From contig NC_086283.1 in assembly GCF_021018805.1 (NCBI RefSeq), positions 7,205,162-7,269,161 on the forward strand: DNA of 64,000 nt. Reading direction: 5' to 3'. Every line of letters begins with the position of its first letter. The first letter of the stretch is position 1. Shown piece by piece: positions 1-14,100 of the stretch. The position numbers were made by a program, and so were the translations under genes. Source of the DNA: Prinia subflava (taxonomy: Eukaryota > Chordata > Aves > Passeriformes > Cisticolidae). The notes below the pieces were generated by a model, which had not been told where the DNA came from, did not search any database, and saw only the letters and a list, made by a program, of their open reading frames with translations.

Positions 1-460
1 TAATGCCAAAGCACAGCTTGAATTTAGTATCTTTTCCATTTGTCAGTGTTGAGGAGGAATAAAATAACATATCATCACCTTCTGGCTCTGTAGATTAAGT
101 AGTACAAGAGAGAACTAAAGAGCACATACCATAAAATATTAAAAGTTGAAGCATCCCTTCTCAGTAATGTTTGTTTTACAGGGATTTATTGTTTTTCCCT
201 CATAGTGTTTCAAAGTGTAGGAATAAGAATCTGGAGACAGGCACGCTGCCAAATGGCACAGGCAGATCTGCACTTTGGGTACCCTGCCTTTCAAATCAAA
301 ATAATTCCCATTCCTAAAGCCCTGTCTGGATGCGCTGACAATGTTCACTGTTGCATAGCTATTTTTGTAAGTGCTTGCCAACAAGGGTCAGCCTGACTTC
401 TGGTATTTATGTGGGAGTTCTTTACTCTGCATGATTTAATACCATTTTTTTTATCTGTAG
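1..460 (+). other. COL25A1: COL25A1 intron (3' part)
   Basis: AT-rich sequence upstream of the first visible collagen exon. I see no exon or repeat in it; short open frames here lack splice or homology support. Confidence 0.6.
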
Positions 461-511
461 ATGATAGGACCACCTGGACCACCAGGACCACATGGTCCTC
501 CAGGCCCTATG
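461..511 (+). CDS. COL25A1: COL25A1 coding exon (in-window exon 1, 51 bp)
   Basis: Reads [17 protein letters not shown] in phase 0. It is preceded by a T-rich tract and tag at 458-460 and followed by gtaagc. The leading Met-Ile completes a Gly-X-Y triplet begun in the upstream exon, so this ATG is not a start codon. Confidence 0.9.
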
Positions 512-3500
512 GTAAGCTTGGAAGGAATAGAGGGGGTAGAAATGGTCTAAGCCCTCTTGCCACTTTATTTCCTGCTGAATAAAAGTGTTATCAGAATATC
601 TGGCCATTAAAGAAGGGACCTAATTTGGAAATCTTTTTGCATGTCTTAAAATTCTTAGGAGATGGGAAAACAAATTGCACGTTCCTGTTATTAACATGCT
701 AGTGGTCTGGTTCCTCCTCAGAATCAGGTGTTGGCTGTTGCTTTATTGACATTTCTTTTGGGAGTAAAGAAATACAGGGGTAGTCTATATCCCTATAAAG
801 CAAAAAATAAAAATCTGTGGTGTATTTTCATAATGAAAAATGTTACTTTTATTTTCAGGGACCTCATGGACTGCCTGGCCCAAAGGTAAGTTAATACCTG
901 TCTTAAATAGACGAGCTCTTTATGTCTGCAAAGTGTCATGCTTTGCTCTTGAATGCATGCAGCTATGTTTTGTCATGCCTCATTTAATAAACATTTCTGA
1001 TATTCTTAAACCTTAAAGCAGATTTGAATATTAGCAGCTTAAAAGCTTTATAAATTTTCTGTGACTGTTTCTGAGTAGTATTTCTCTTCAGCATCAGCTG
1101 AGTCCATTTCTTGTATGAATATTCGGGATATGGCACTATTCAGCTTTCTCTTTATGGGCAAGCTACCATTGCACTTGGAATTACTTTGGAATACAGAAGC
1201 ACGTTACAGGCTTGGGAAATCAAGTCAGATAAACTCATCTTCATTTATGGTCTCTTGTATCTCCAGCTTCTTCCAGTCTCCATGGCCTTTGTTAGGTGAC
1301 AGGTATTTTGCTGACCAGTTCCTTCACAGGTTATGCCAGTTCACCATCACAAACTGATGTATGCATTTTCGTGTTTTCCAAACTGGGGTCACGATCAGAC
1401 AGGTCTGCAGTACAGTTTTCCATAGCATATATTCTTTAGGGACTCAGCCCATGAGAACAGCTCATGAGAGTGGAAGAGAATTTTGGCAGAGTTGGAATAT
1501 TTTAATTTGTTCTTTAGTTCAGTAGTCACCAGTAAGCTAAAATTCAGCATGACACTATATTCATTAAGGCAAATAATCTTGTCAGGCATGATAATTTAAA
1601 TCACTGTGCCTCCCTAATCACACCTTTTTCAAAAAGTAAGGAAGAGGATGAAAAGGTGTTTGTTTAGTTTCGGAGTTTTATTTTGGATTTTTAAAGGTGC
1701 AAGACAGCAAATCACATTTGACCCCTTATGAGACTGTGTTACCTTGGCTCAAGAAACCTAAGTCATAAATCATTTTTTGAAATCAAGTATGTTCCATTTT
1801 AGCACCAGCCCTGCTTTACCTCAGGCTTTTGGCCTGAGACTCAGGCTTTTGTGGGATTTCTCAGGTCTGTTTCCAAAACTTCAGCATTTCCAGTGCTATT
1901 TGCTCTGAAAGTCACATCGAGTCAAATAGAATAAAAATGAAAAAATGGCTACTTAGGGTGAGAGCAGGCAGATGATGTCTGGAGTTACTTAAAGAAGCAA
2001 ACTGAGTTCTACTGAGATTTTTTTAAAAATATGAATATAATATAAGGTAACATAATACATCAAAGGGAAATCTAGCAATGAGGCCACGGGGAGCAGCCTG
2101 GATAAAATGCCCACGTATTTCTGTTTCCCAAAAGAGGCAGGTGTGGTCAATACTCTCTTTGACTGAGCAGCCCTCATGCTGATGCAGCTTTTCATTGTGA
2201 GAGAATGATTTATTGGCAACTCTGAATCCAGTATCATCTTAGTGATATTTAATGTAATAGCCTATGCATAATTTAACAATCACAAGTGCCATTTCTTACA
2301 TTGTTAAAATTTCTCTGTATGAACACAGAAACTGTGGACCTCCCAAACAGCTTGGCGTTGTGTAACCTATACTGTTTCTTTTTACTTGTTACTGTTTATT
2401 ATGTATGCTTAAAGGTTTAAAATATCTTTGTGTAAGATTTTGCTGCAAATTCCAGTTTACTGTTAGGAAAAGTATTGCTTCTTTACCAAATGTGCTTTTC
2501 AGGAGATCCCACTCTAGAAACATACTTCTTTTTTAAGGACTACTTTTATGAATGTTTTCTTTCAGTTTGAGTTATCTGCACAGGGTGGTTTATGGGATTT
2601 GAAGAACTTCCAAAACCCCCTGAAACTCATGTGTAATTCAAACCATCTAACTATAGTAATAATTATTAGGAAAAGATTTAAAAAATCTGTTACCCATAAG
2701 TTTCCTGTAGTTTTTTTTACACAGATTTTAAATCTTGAGCAGACATCTCCCAAGTACTTTGCCCACTGTTCAATCAGGATGTAAATTGCCAGTAAGCTGA
2801 GAAGGTTGAATTTGTTTCAAACTGGAATTTGCAGCTACTTCTGAGACTGGCTTCTTCTATCCCAGCTTAAACACCCATTATAGCACCAAAAATTTGGCAT
2901 TTATACTTTTACATTTAGGGTGAACCAGGGTTAAATGGTCTTAAAGGATTGAAGGGTGAACCAGGTCAAAAGGGTGACAGAGGGCCCCTTGGTCTTCCAG
3001 TAAGTAAAAAAACCCAACTATTCAATTTCAGTGCAAATCACAAACGTCTCTTTCTACTCCTGATGAACAATACCATACACAGAATAAATATACCATGTTG
3101 GGAGCAGAGCATCAGTCTTGTTTTGTTTTGTCCCAAATGTGTGCTATCATCCCAAGTAACATCCTGTACCACCCAATGTTGTCAGGGTTTTTTTGTCGGT
3201 GTGTGTCAATTGAGAGTGTTCCATGTCACAAGGATGTCATCACCTCCATTACATTAGTCATGCTGTTATTCAAGTGTTGTATGGTGTTTCCATTAAAAAG
3301 GAGTCTTCCCTTTCCCCGTCTCCTCAGTTATTCTTCCTCTTATTGCATTTCTGCAGATCAAATGGAGAAGTCTAATTGAGGAAAGCTAAAAATTGGTTAT
3401 AGAAATTTAGTTGCTTTTTTTGGTTTTTTTTTCCTGGATTCTTATTTTTTCCTTGTTCTTTGAAAATTCCCATTTTGAGTGGCATGAATTTTGTCTTACA

Positions 3501-6500
3501 AGTAAAGAACCATAAAAATATGGAAACATCAGAGCTCTTAAAATTTAGATTGATAAAATAGAAAATACTTTATATGTTTCAAAGCATGCTGAAAAGACAG
3601 CTTTTTTTTTTTTTCTCAGAAAAGAGTTCGTTTTTCCTCTTTGCTGTTGTTATTGTATGAGGATTGCTCCCAGTGATTACATTGTTAACAGTAAAATGGA
3701 GAAAAAAGACTTAGTTTACCCAAAGCAACACAAACCTCTCTGAGTAATATTTTCATGAATTATGTGCAGGGCCTCTGGACAAGGTCAGTGAGAATTTAAA
3801 TTTATTTTGAGAAAAATAAAAGGTAATTTTCACATTGACAGTTGCATCTCTGTACAGAGTGAGATTTAGGAGGCCTGAGCAGATGCCCTGAAAATGGCTA
3901 CAAGGTAGAAGAGACTTAGAACGAAACATGCCAGTAGATTTTCCAAATTTACACAGATCTTGTCTTGCTCCTCCTTGCTACTTCTAAATGTCATTTTCAG
4001 GGGCAAAGTCCAAGCGTTTGGCGTTCCAAAAAAATGGCTCGTTTTACTGAGTTGGCTGGAGATTTTCGTTGGGTTGTTTGGGGGTTGGTTTGGTTTGCTG
4101 TTTTAGGAGGGCGGTGTTCCCCCGGTCGTTCCCTGTGTCCCTGGCAGTGTTGTCGCACACGCCCGGCGCATCCGCGCTCGGCTGCGGCTCTGCTGTTCGC
4201 ACGGAGCCCACGAGGGGTCCCCCCGTCCCCGGGGATGCTGCGCTCGCCTCCCGGCGTCACCGAGCTCTGAGCCGGGAGCAGCGGGAAAACAGGAAACGTG
4301 ATTGTCTCCCGGGCCCTTGGAAATGAATGAGGCCATTGTGGTCAGGATCCAGATTTTGTAGGCTGCATAATGCAGTATTCTTGCACTTAAATATTTCCTA
4401 TCGCAGTTAACACACATTTTTCTTCCTTTGTGTATGCTGTTCGGTATTGTCGCTGTTTACAAATTAGAAAGCACACGAGTAAATCGCAAAGTAAATATTT
4501 GTGTGTTCGGGCTCAAAAACACCCTAATATCTGGTGTTTGTAGCACTCCCGTAGCCTGACAATATTCTGCTGTGATATACTTGATGTGAGGGCAGGGTGG
4601 GTCAGTGATGTTACACTGAAGCGAGAGCAGAGTCAGGCTCTTGGTGTTGTATGTGAATTTTTAACTAACATGCTGTAGTAATGTGATACCCACTCCAGAA
4701 CCCTGTCACAGCGTGTGCTGTACGTTTGAATTGTGTTTGTTCATCAGCACCACTTACTAATCTCACGTTCTTGTCATTCGTGTCGTGCCCATCATCCATG
4801 TTTCCACCTAACCACACAGGGAGCATCTGGCTTAGACGGAAAGCCAGGAGCCCGGGTGAGTCCCTTGTCTTTCTGTGTCCCCTTCGTCACTGAGTCCGTG
4901 TGCTTCCCGGGGCCTCTGCCAGCCAAGCTCGCTCACTGCACGCAGGAGGGAAGGCCAAATCCTGCAGGGGTTTTCCGTGCTGTGTAAGAGGGGGCTTCAA
5001 GCACATTCTCTGGGCAATACGTGTGGGAAAGAGAATGTAATTCTCTGTAGAAGGAGCTGTGAACCTCTGAAAAGGCAGCTTAGTTTTGATTTTTTGGTTG
5101 AGAACTGCCTTGGTTGGGTTGATAGTTTCCCTGAGTAGGGTTAGGGATTTAGCTTACAGGAGAACGTAGCTGTTCAGTGCTAATATGGAATCAGTGAAGG
5201 AGATGCAGATGTGCTGGGGCTCATTTGCAGACACTGTTATATTATTAACATCATAGATGTTAAATCTTTTGCTTTCTTTAACGATAAAGAAAGCTGTGTG
5301 GTGGAAGAGTTATAACTCGGAAGTAAGATTCTCATTGATCCCTGCAATAGGTAAGTCCATCTTACAGATGGACATTTCAATTTAAAGAATAATCAATTTT
5401 AAAAATAAAACAATAAATAAAAATATTTTTTTACCCTTCCATCTTATTCCAATCTGTTTAAGATCTTTTCAAATCTGTTTGCTTCTATGGATGTAGTGAA
5501 CAATAAAGAGAAGAAAGACACTCTGCCTTGTCACAGGAGAGGTTATAGGCAGAGTTTTGAAAGCCAAATAAGTTGCATCACAATTAAATCCAGATTTTCA
5601 ACCAGTGAAGACTGATTCCATGTTAGTTTTTGTGTACAAGACAGCTGTTGAAACTAAAGAGTTGTAACAACAAGCCCTCTCTCTTACCCTCTCTGTTCCT
5701 TTTTGTAGGGTTTAGATGGCCCAGTTGGTCCCCATGGCCCTGCAGGTCCCAAAGGAGAGAGAGTGAGTATATGTTCCGTGTGCTTCTCCTTACAAAGTGA
5801 CTGCCACAATGGAAAAATGTCATATGGGGACTTCATACAATACCTAGACGTTACAGAATCTCACCTGTAGAGGAGCAGCCCAGAACTGTAATGCACTCCA
5901 TTTACACACTCATTTATCTATTTGAGGTTGACATTGTAACTTATTAACTCCAGGGGAGCTGGTATTTTGAAGTGACTAATGTAAGAAAGTGACTGGACTT
6001 TCTAGTTCACAGTGCCACAAACAGAACATGGTTTTCATTGGTTTCATTATGTTGTGTAAATTGAGAGAGCAAACTGATACAAAAGAAGATAATGTGCTCT
6101 GATTATGTAAGAATGCAATGGCAGAGAAAATAGTATTTCTCTCCTCTTTTCATCCAGGAAAAAAATCTCCAGCCTCTGTAAACTTCTTTCTTTTGAAGCT
6201 TAGAAGATAGGAGCCCTGCTATTTAATTTGAAATATTCACATTAAATTTTCTACACTGGAGATAGGGTAGGAACCCTAATCTTTAACTATGAACCTGTCA
6301 CCTTTAACAATACAACCATCAACTTACACAACAAACCAGAAGATGATATCCTAACTAAAACCTCCAAGGAATTGAAGTGCAGAACTTTGTCTCTTTGACT
6401 TCCTCACTTTAACTAAACAACTGTGCTAAAACAGCTTCAGACTAGCTGTGTTAAGGACACAGCCACATGGCAGAGGTCCAGTTAGCTTCATCTGAGGAAG

Positions 6501-8126
6501 GTAAGATGCATTTTTACAGATCTGTGTATCGAGGAATAAATACAAGACATGCAGCATAGTCCAAATTAAACTGTACAGTAGGGTGCAGTTACCACTGAGG
6601 CTAGTTAAGTGGCTGAAGGACTTGAGTATTTGTTCTGTTTTTCTGGGGGATTACTGATTGAATTCTCTTTTTTCTTCAATTAGGACAAAAATGTATCTCC
6701 TGTCAACTCTGTGAAAAGATAATTGAACATCCTCTAATCTTAAATAAATAATTTAGATGAGATATACGTGTAGAAGTATACAAAAATACCATACATTTTT
6801 TCTTGAATTGTGAGCTTTTATTTTGAAGGATATGCATGTGTACTACCAGTTGAAATGCCTTTGACTATATAATATAATATAAACTATTCTGCTTGTCTGT
6901 GGAAGAGAGCTACCAATATTTTTTCCTTGTGAGGCTATGAAAGGTCTCAAGAAGTCATACAACTGGATCTGGAGTAAGCCCTGCTGCAGCTGCTGAAAAG
7001 CAGTAGCTACAAAGAGGGTAGGAATTGCTGTGATGTAAATCAGTAATTGCATGAGCATAGAAGGAGAACCTCACAAAACTAGAAAGATGAAGGTGTACAC
7101 AAAATTCCTACACACCCTCCATGTTCTGTGCAGCTAAACGAATGGGAGGAAGTTCACAAGACATGGAAGGTTTTTTCCCAGGCAGGCAACCAGCAGGTTT
7201 TATTGCTGTAATTGTTCATTTAATTATTCAATAACATTTGGGAGGAGAGGTTGTTTGTGGCATAGTTATGTAACAGGTGCCCAGTGTTGATATATATCTC
7301 ATTATTTAAACAACAAAACATCCCTTTTTAATGCTGTTTTATAACTTGCCTTTGCAACTGTTGAACTTGTTTATGTGAAAGCAGGAGGGAAACATTTTTT
7401 CCTTCAGATTTCAGACTTTCTTTTTAATTAAAACCAGTGCATAGGGCACTTTCACTGAATAGGGCCACATTTTGTCTGTATTGATAAGAAAAACCTTGAG
7501 CTATAAATCTGGAAGGGCGTTAGGGCTGTTTTACAGAATAATCATTAATTCATTAGTGCACAGGCTGCATTCAAGGTGATACTGAATTATTACTCTGAGG
7601 TAGAACAGACTGTTGCTCAAATCAGGGTGCAAAAATTAATAAATTATTATTTCTTAAAACAGAAAACATCAGATCATCTATATAAAGTCTATTTAGACAG
7701 TGACAAGGTAGACTAAGAAAATCATACATGTGGTTTTTTTGCATTTTTTAGTAGAAACTGAAAGAGTAATTAATAAAGTAAATTAATATAATTTATGAGG
7801 CTGGTGTCTTAATAGTTCTTATTAATTTTCAGCTATTGGAATACCATTTTGCCAGGTGCTTTGAAAGGTTTTGCTGAGACCATCTTTATTAAATAGTGGA
7901 GTAGGTCATAATAGTGCTCTGAATCTGACTATGCACCCATTATTTTCACTTGCTTATTGTCTTAAGAGAGAGTAGAGAACACTGGAAAACAGATAGACAT
8001 CTTCAGCTACTGCTGGAGAAAGGGGACATGTAAACCTGAAGGGTGATGACAGGCATGATGTATATCCAGCTTTATCCAGCTAAAGGAATCTGAGAGCTGG
8101 AAATACACTTTTTTTTTTTTTCTTTT

Positions 8127-8157
<31 letters not shown>

Positions 8158-11100
8158 CTGACAAGGACCTGGTTTTCAGCTTGATTTTGGCTTTCAGATG
8201 TGTAGCCTGTGCAACACTGTCATCATTACACATAGTTAGTACTAGTAGGTAAAGTGCATTCTCTTTAATTTGGTTGAAGTGTTTCTTACCATGACAGTGT
8301 TATGAAAGCTCCCTATCTATCAAAATTTAGCTCATATTTGCCCATGATTCAGGAGACTGAAGTGAAATAGGAGGAAAAAGATAAGTTATGGTTTCTATTT
8401 ATTAGACAGTGATGGATTGTCTCACAAAAAAAAATAAATTAAGTCTTGAAGTTTGCCAATGTCTGCTACCCTGAAAGAAATTGTGATGGTTGAGGGAAGT
8501 ATGCTTATGACAGTCCATCTATCTCATGTAATCTGTGAACATTCAGGACCTCATCTGATGTTCCAAACATGTTTCAGCATATGCTTTGTATTGGAGGCAA
8601 GAAATTCTGAGATACAGTTCTCCAAATATATTCTTACATAACAGATGAGATTATTTCCTAGACTGATACATTCAGTATCTTTATGTCTACCATATGTTTA
8701 GCAATGTTATAAGCCTATCTGGAGAGGACTTTGTACAATCATCTTGCTGTTGAAGATTAAAGAAAAAAAAAGATGCTTAACTAGTCTTGGCATATTTCAA
8801 ATATGATCGAAGAGTTTTGTAGCTCTTACCAATGCGGGTCAGCACATTAGTTTCTTCTTAGCAGAAAGCTTTAAAGCTGCAAGGGATTTACTGTTTTGAA
8901 AATCACCTCTTACTTCCCAATATCTCCTATTGTCCTGCCAGGGGATCCTGCCTAAATGTTGCTCTGAAATTAGCAGGAGAGTAACAGAATCCAGAAAGAC
9001 CTGACATTGCACATCCCATTATCCCTAGACTAAAGCAAGTGCCCACAAAAGAAAATTATAATGTATTTAAAACAGACCAAATGTCAGTTACTCTGGCAAG
9101 TTCCTTATTGCTGGGACTATTCAACCACAGGTTAAGGTCCATTTGTTCTGGTGCCTGCCTTTTTGTATAACTCAGTCAATGAAATTTAGACATAGCCTGT
9201 TTTCAGAGCATGCCAAGTACTTGGCTGTTCCAGTGATCACCACTATTAATTAGGTACACATCTACATCTATGTCTTGTGCTTTTAATGATAGAGTTATTA
9301 ATGGATTAATAATAAGTAGTAAATAACGGAGGATGTTGTACAGAGAATTATCTCAGAGCGTAAGTGCAGCAGATGCTGGGATGACACACAGAACTTCTGC
9401 ACACCAAGAGCCTTGCACCAAACCCTGTGTTAGAGTGTGTTCAGCAGAGGGGGTGACAAAAGGGATCCAGGTCACCCTGCATCACAAATCCAGAGTAGGA
9501 GCTTTGGAAACTGGAGGTGGTCAGGATTTTTTCCTTTTATTTCATCAGTACTTTGAGCAGTTTAGTGCTCTCCAGAGAGAAATGCTTTTCTGATGGATTT
9601 AATCCAGAAGAACACCACAGTCTGAAACAAGACTGCTTTCCGCACCCCTTCTTCCCAGCCCAGACTCCCTACCAAGCTAACAGGGACCTGTGCTTGTAGT
9701 TACAAGCTACAAGCTACAGGCTAGTCCTGACTGGCTTGGGAAGCTTAACTTCATGTCAATCTTGGTAAAAAACAATTGGAGAGCAAAGGTGATTGTTACT
9801 GACAGCTTGAAATTTGTCACCTTGAAATTCCTTTCCATTTGGAAAAGTTTACCCTGTATTAAGCTTGCAAAATGACCTTGGCAGCACCCCTCTGGAGACT
9901 GGTCATTTTTCCATGGATTTTAGTGCAGAATGAGATCAGACTTCTGGAGTAATCTCTGTACTTGTTTGTCTTGCATATTATTACAGTTGTTTTGATTTTA
10001 ATAAACCAGGGTATTTAAATCACTTATCTAGAATCCAACAGAGGATTTAGCAACACAGCATACTGCATAGGATAATGTTCACAATGTCACTGTTAATAGC
10101 ATTGCCTACTTAAATCAAGCTTTGACTGACACGTTATTTTTGCCTGTCACTGTGTTGCATCTCAGCTGCTATGTATATATACAGCTTGATGCTGTATATC
10201 CTCAGTTTTCCTTACAACTTTGGATTTTTACTGGGAGCAACATTAAGCTGTTAAAAGCTTAAACTTGACACTCTTGCATGTTCAGTTGAAACGTATTTTC
10301 AGTTACCAATAAATTTAAAAATGAATGTGATATCATATGCCTAAAAAGTAATTTTGCCTAGAAAGTAACACACGCCTTCTCTTTCCCCCTTAAACATTTA
10401 ATAAAAATAAATGAGCTTGGATATTTCCCACTCAAAATACTTAGGAATGCATAAACTTTAACCTAAAGCACTTGGTAAAGATAATTTCTAAGATAGCCAA
10501 TGTTTTTGTTTGCTTGTTCTGTAATCTTTTCTTAGGGTGAGAAGGGAACTGTAGGTGACCCTGGACCCAGAGGACCATACGGCTTGCCTGTAAGTTGCAC
10601 AGAGTTTGTACACACTGCACTTTTCATCCCTCCCTGATTAAACCTCCTGTGCTTTATGGCTGATTCTCACCTACCAGCAGAATTACCTGCAAGAGGCAGA
10701 GATTGATAATAAACCCTGACAGTGCAAGGTCAATGGTCTGTATCACACTCTTGGTTTTTACCCATGCACATAAGAAACCAGACCTGACATGAACCAGCAA
10801 GAGAGAGGAGATGCAGAATGCAGGTGCTCCTGGTTCAGCAGCCTTTGGCCATCAGCTGCCAGGGGTCCATGTAAGAGTGCCAGGAGTTCAGGAGGAGCTG
10901 TGGAAAGCTGTGGATTTCTTAATGTCAGTAAGCTGCTTGGATTTCCATACTGCAAGGTTTCTTCGCCATTATGTTTTTGGTTTTCTGTTACTTCAGAGAC
11001 CTGTTTTGCTTTCATTTCTGTGCCATCTACTCAGGAGCAATGTGAGAATTTCATTGTTGCTCATTTGTAGGCAGAAATTATTTGGTTTAAATCAGTAATT

Positions 11101-14100
11101 TTAATTATGTTACCTGTTTCTAAAATATGAGGGGGATCTTTCTTTGGTCTGACAAGGATACCCCCAGTAAAGTCAGTTGACTTTCCCTGTTTACACTGCT
11201 AATGACTGGATCGGGTGTTGGATCAGGTGTGTACATATACACATGTCTGTTCTGTCCTTAGACACAAGGAAAATCATGTAAATGTGTCTGGCCAGGCACA
11301 ACCAGCCTTTCCAGGAGGCTTTTAGTGTTTCCATACCCTCTCCAGTCTAATCTGTTTGATTAATTAATTTAAGCTGGAATACAGACCTGTGGTTTAATTG
11401 GATTCATTTAATTGGATCAGGAGTCAGTGACTGGAGACAGTTTTCAGGCTCCATGGACTGCTAAATTAACTTGCCCCGCTTTTTTATGTCAGGGTCACTT
11501 TTGTGAGTTACATTTAAAAAAAGAGTCCTATCTCTGTTTCCCACTCCTGTGAACTAAAAATAAAATTTTAGAGGTTTTTCCTGTATTTTTAGCTTGCTCC
11601 TGGAATCTGCCTGCAAACAAGAATTTACAGTCAAGCAAAATTTTGCAGCCAGGTTATCAGTTCATGGAAGTGTTAAACATGGGCAGCAGTGCCCTTGTCT
11701 GAGGGAAGCTAATGCAGTTCCTGTGGTTCTTTGGCAGGGCAAGGACGGCGAGCCTGGCCTTGATGTAAGTAATGTGTGTGACCACGGCACTCTCAGGGGT
11801 TGGTAAGAGTCTGCCAAGAAATCCCTTGTGGAGCACAACACCTCTGCTGCTCTTCAGTGTGCATGCAGTACCTGCAGAGAGTGTGCTGAATGCTGCGCTG
11901 GCTCTTTCTGTGTGGCAAAGAGGACAAAGATTGTGCAATGTACAGCCCTTATCGACAGACACCACCAGATACTAGTGCATAGTAATACAAGTACTTGGTC
12001 CTTTGGATGTCAGTAGGCTGAAAATATGCTTGCTAAGAAAATATTCAGATGACTCATTTGTAGAAAAACAAGGAGTCACTTAGCACTTAGTTAACTAGAT
12101 TTACTCTAATTAAAGAGAATAATTCCGTAGCCTGTAAGGGATGTGTTTCAAAACATAGGCTTTTTCCTTGGCATGCTAAAAAGACTTACTGGAAGTCTTT
12201 TTCTGTAGTTCTACACTGAAACCGCTAACTTGGAGGAGTCTTTTTCATCATGCACATATACTATATAGCCTGGATGATTGCTGGTTTGAATGGTATGATT
12301 TCTTTCTGTAGCTGCCAAAATGTCTCTACCAAACTCTGTGGCTTGTTTGTGTGTCTGTGCATGTGTCCACACATAACGCACATATAGGTACAGAGCATGA
12401 AATCATCTAAGTTTTCCAAGAGTATTTGAAAACTTAATCTGCATGTTAATAAAAGTCAACCCGTCTTTGTTCATTTTGTTTTTATAGGGTTTCCCTGGTC
12501 CTCGAGGAGAAAAGGGTGATATAGGAGAAAAGGGAGAAAAGGTGACCACAGTGTTACTGACTGTTGCTTGATGCCTCAGCTAATCAGTTCTGCTGTCTTT
12601 ATGCTCTAAATTGTCCCGCTAGAACTTTTCTTTTACTGTGTGCCAAAAGACAAGTCACAGATACATGCTAGAGCAAAGCCATGAAAAACCACAAAAAATG
12701 TATGTACAGGACCGGAAATATCAACATGTCCCAAAGCACAGCTTTTTTTTTTTAGGCTCACTTTCTCCAATCTGTCTTGCACATGTTGAAAGTCCTGAAA
12801 TATTTAATGCAGACATTAGTCATTGTGGTACTGATTTTGTACTGAAGAGCCCAGCTCTGTTCCCTGTCAGAATTTGCAGAGTAATGGTTTGTCCTGTACA
12901 TGCGTGCCTGTACATGCTACCTGTCCCACACCAAGTGACCAAGACAGGAACTGTCGGAATATATATTTTTGGCAACATTTTATTTGCAATTAAGGACTTT
13001 GTGATACTTGTGGATTGAAATTGAATCATGTGCTCTACCATTCGGGTAAACCAGCTAAACTGTGAAGTTAGCAGAAACAGCCTGACTTTATTTTCAGTGT
13101 CCAGACACAGTGACTTGGAAATCTGTTTAGTAAAAATGCAGGACTTAATGTGTATAGAGAAACTTCATGAGCAAGCCTTTGCCATTTCTATCCAACAGAA
13201 ATCCCAGTTGCTAAAATTGCTGAATTAGAACTCGCACCAAGCCACTTAATGTAGAAGTCCATACATGCAGCAGATGATTTTTCTAGGTCAGACAAATGTT
13301 TTTGTCAAGCTGACATAAGCAGGGTTAGGCTAGATTAATTTTTATTATGGTGTCCTAAAGAAGAAGCAGGGCTAGTAAGTCACCATGGGTGTTGGAATTC
13401 ATCTCCATTTCTTAACATGGTTATGCAAAACACTTGCCAAGAATGCACTGAAAAGGGTGTTATGAAATACAACAATTCCCAAGAATGCATTGAAAAGGGT
13501 ATGATGAAATTCATCCTTCCCTTTTGTCTCTTGGTATATTGCTCTTTCTTTTGAGCTCAGAGATCACTGGTAAGGTACTGATTTTGCAGAACAGCAGTTG
13601 TTTAAGCAGGTGCTCCATGAATATTATAAAGGCAGTGTTTGACCTGGCAGAGTAATCACAATGAATGGTGAGCCCTTGCTTGCTGTCCGAGTACTGGTCT
13701 GTCTGCCATGAGTGAACAGCTTTTCTCCTTGAGAGCAGCTATCAGTCGAGAGGTGTAGCAGATAGCTGCCAGCTCAGAGAGGTGATGGTCAAAATGCTCT
13801 TTGTGCTATGTGGGAGTTACAGCAAGTGCCAAATTGAATAAGTTAACAGTGTGCTCTCACCCTGGGATACATTGAAGGGTTGTGTCTAGATAATAAAAAG
13901 AGTAACGATGCCTCTATCTATTCCAGTGAGGTTTCTTGAATAATGCAGATGGTCTTTTGAGCCTCACAGCTCAAGAAAAAATGGGAGAGTAAGAAGGTTA
14001 CCAAGCTGGCAGGGCTCTGGGGTAAGCACAGCAGGTAGCAGAGGTTGGAGGAGGTGGACTGACTTAGTCTGATAATGTAGAGGCCAAACTACTTGAAAGG

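Noticed and set aside
3965..4417. Overlapping frames of 85-104 codons on both strands in the intronic CpG island
   Set aside because: GC-driven chance frames with no Gly-X-Y pattern and no splice partners.
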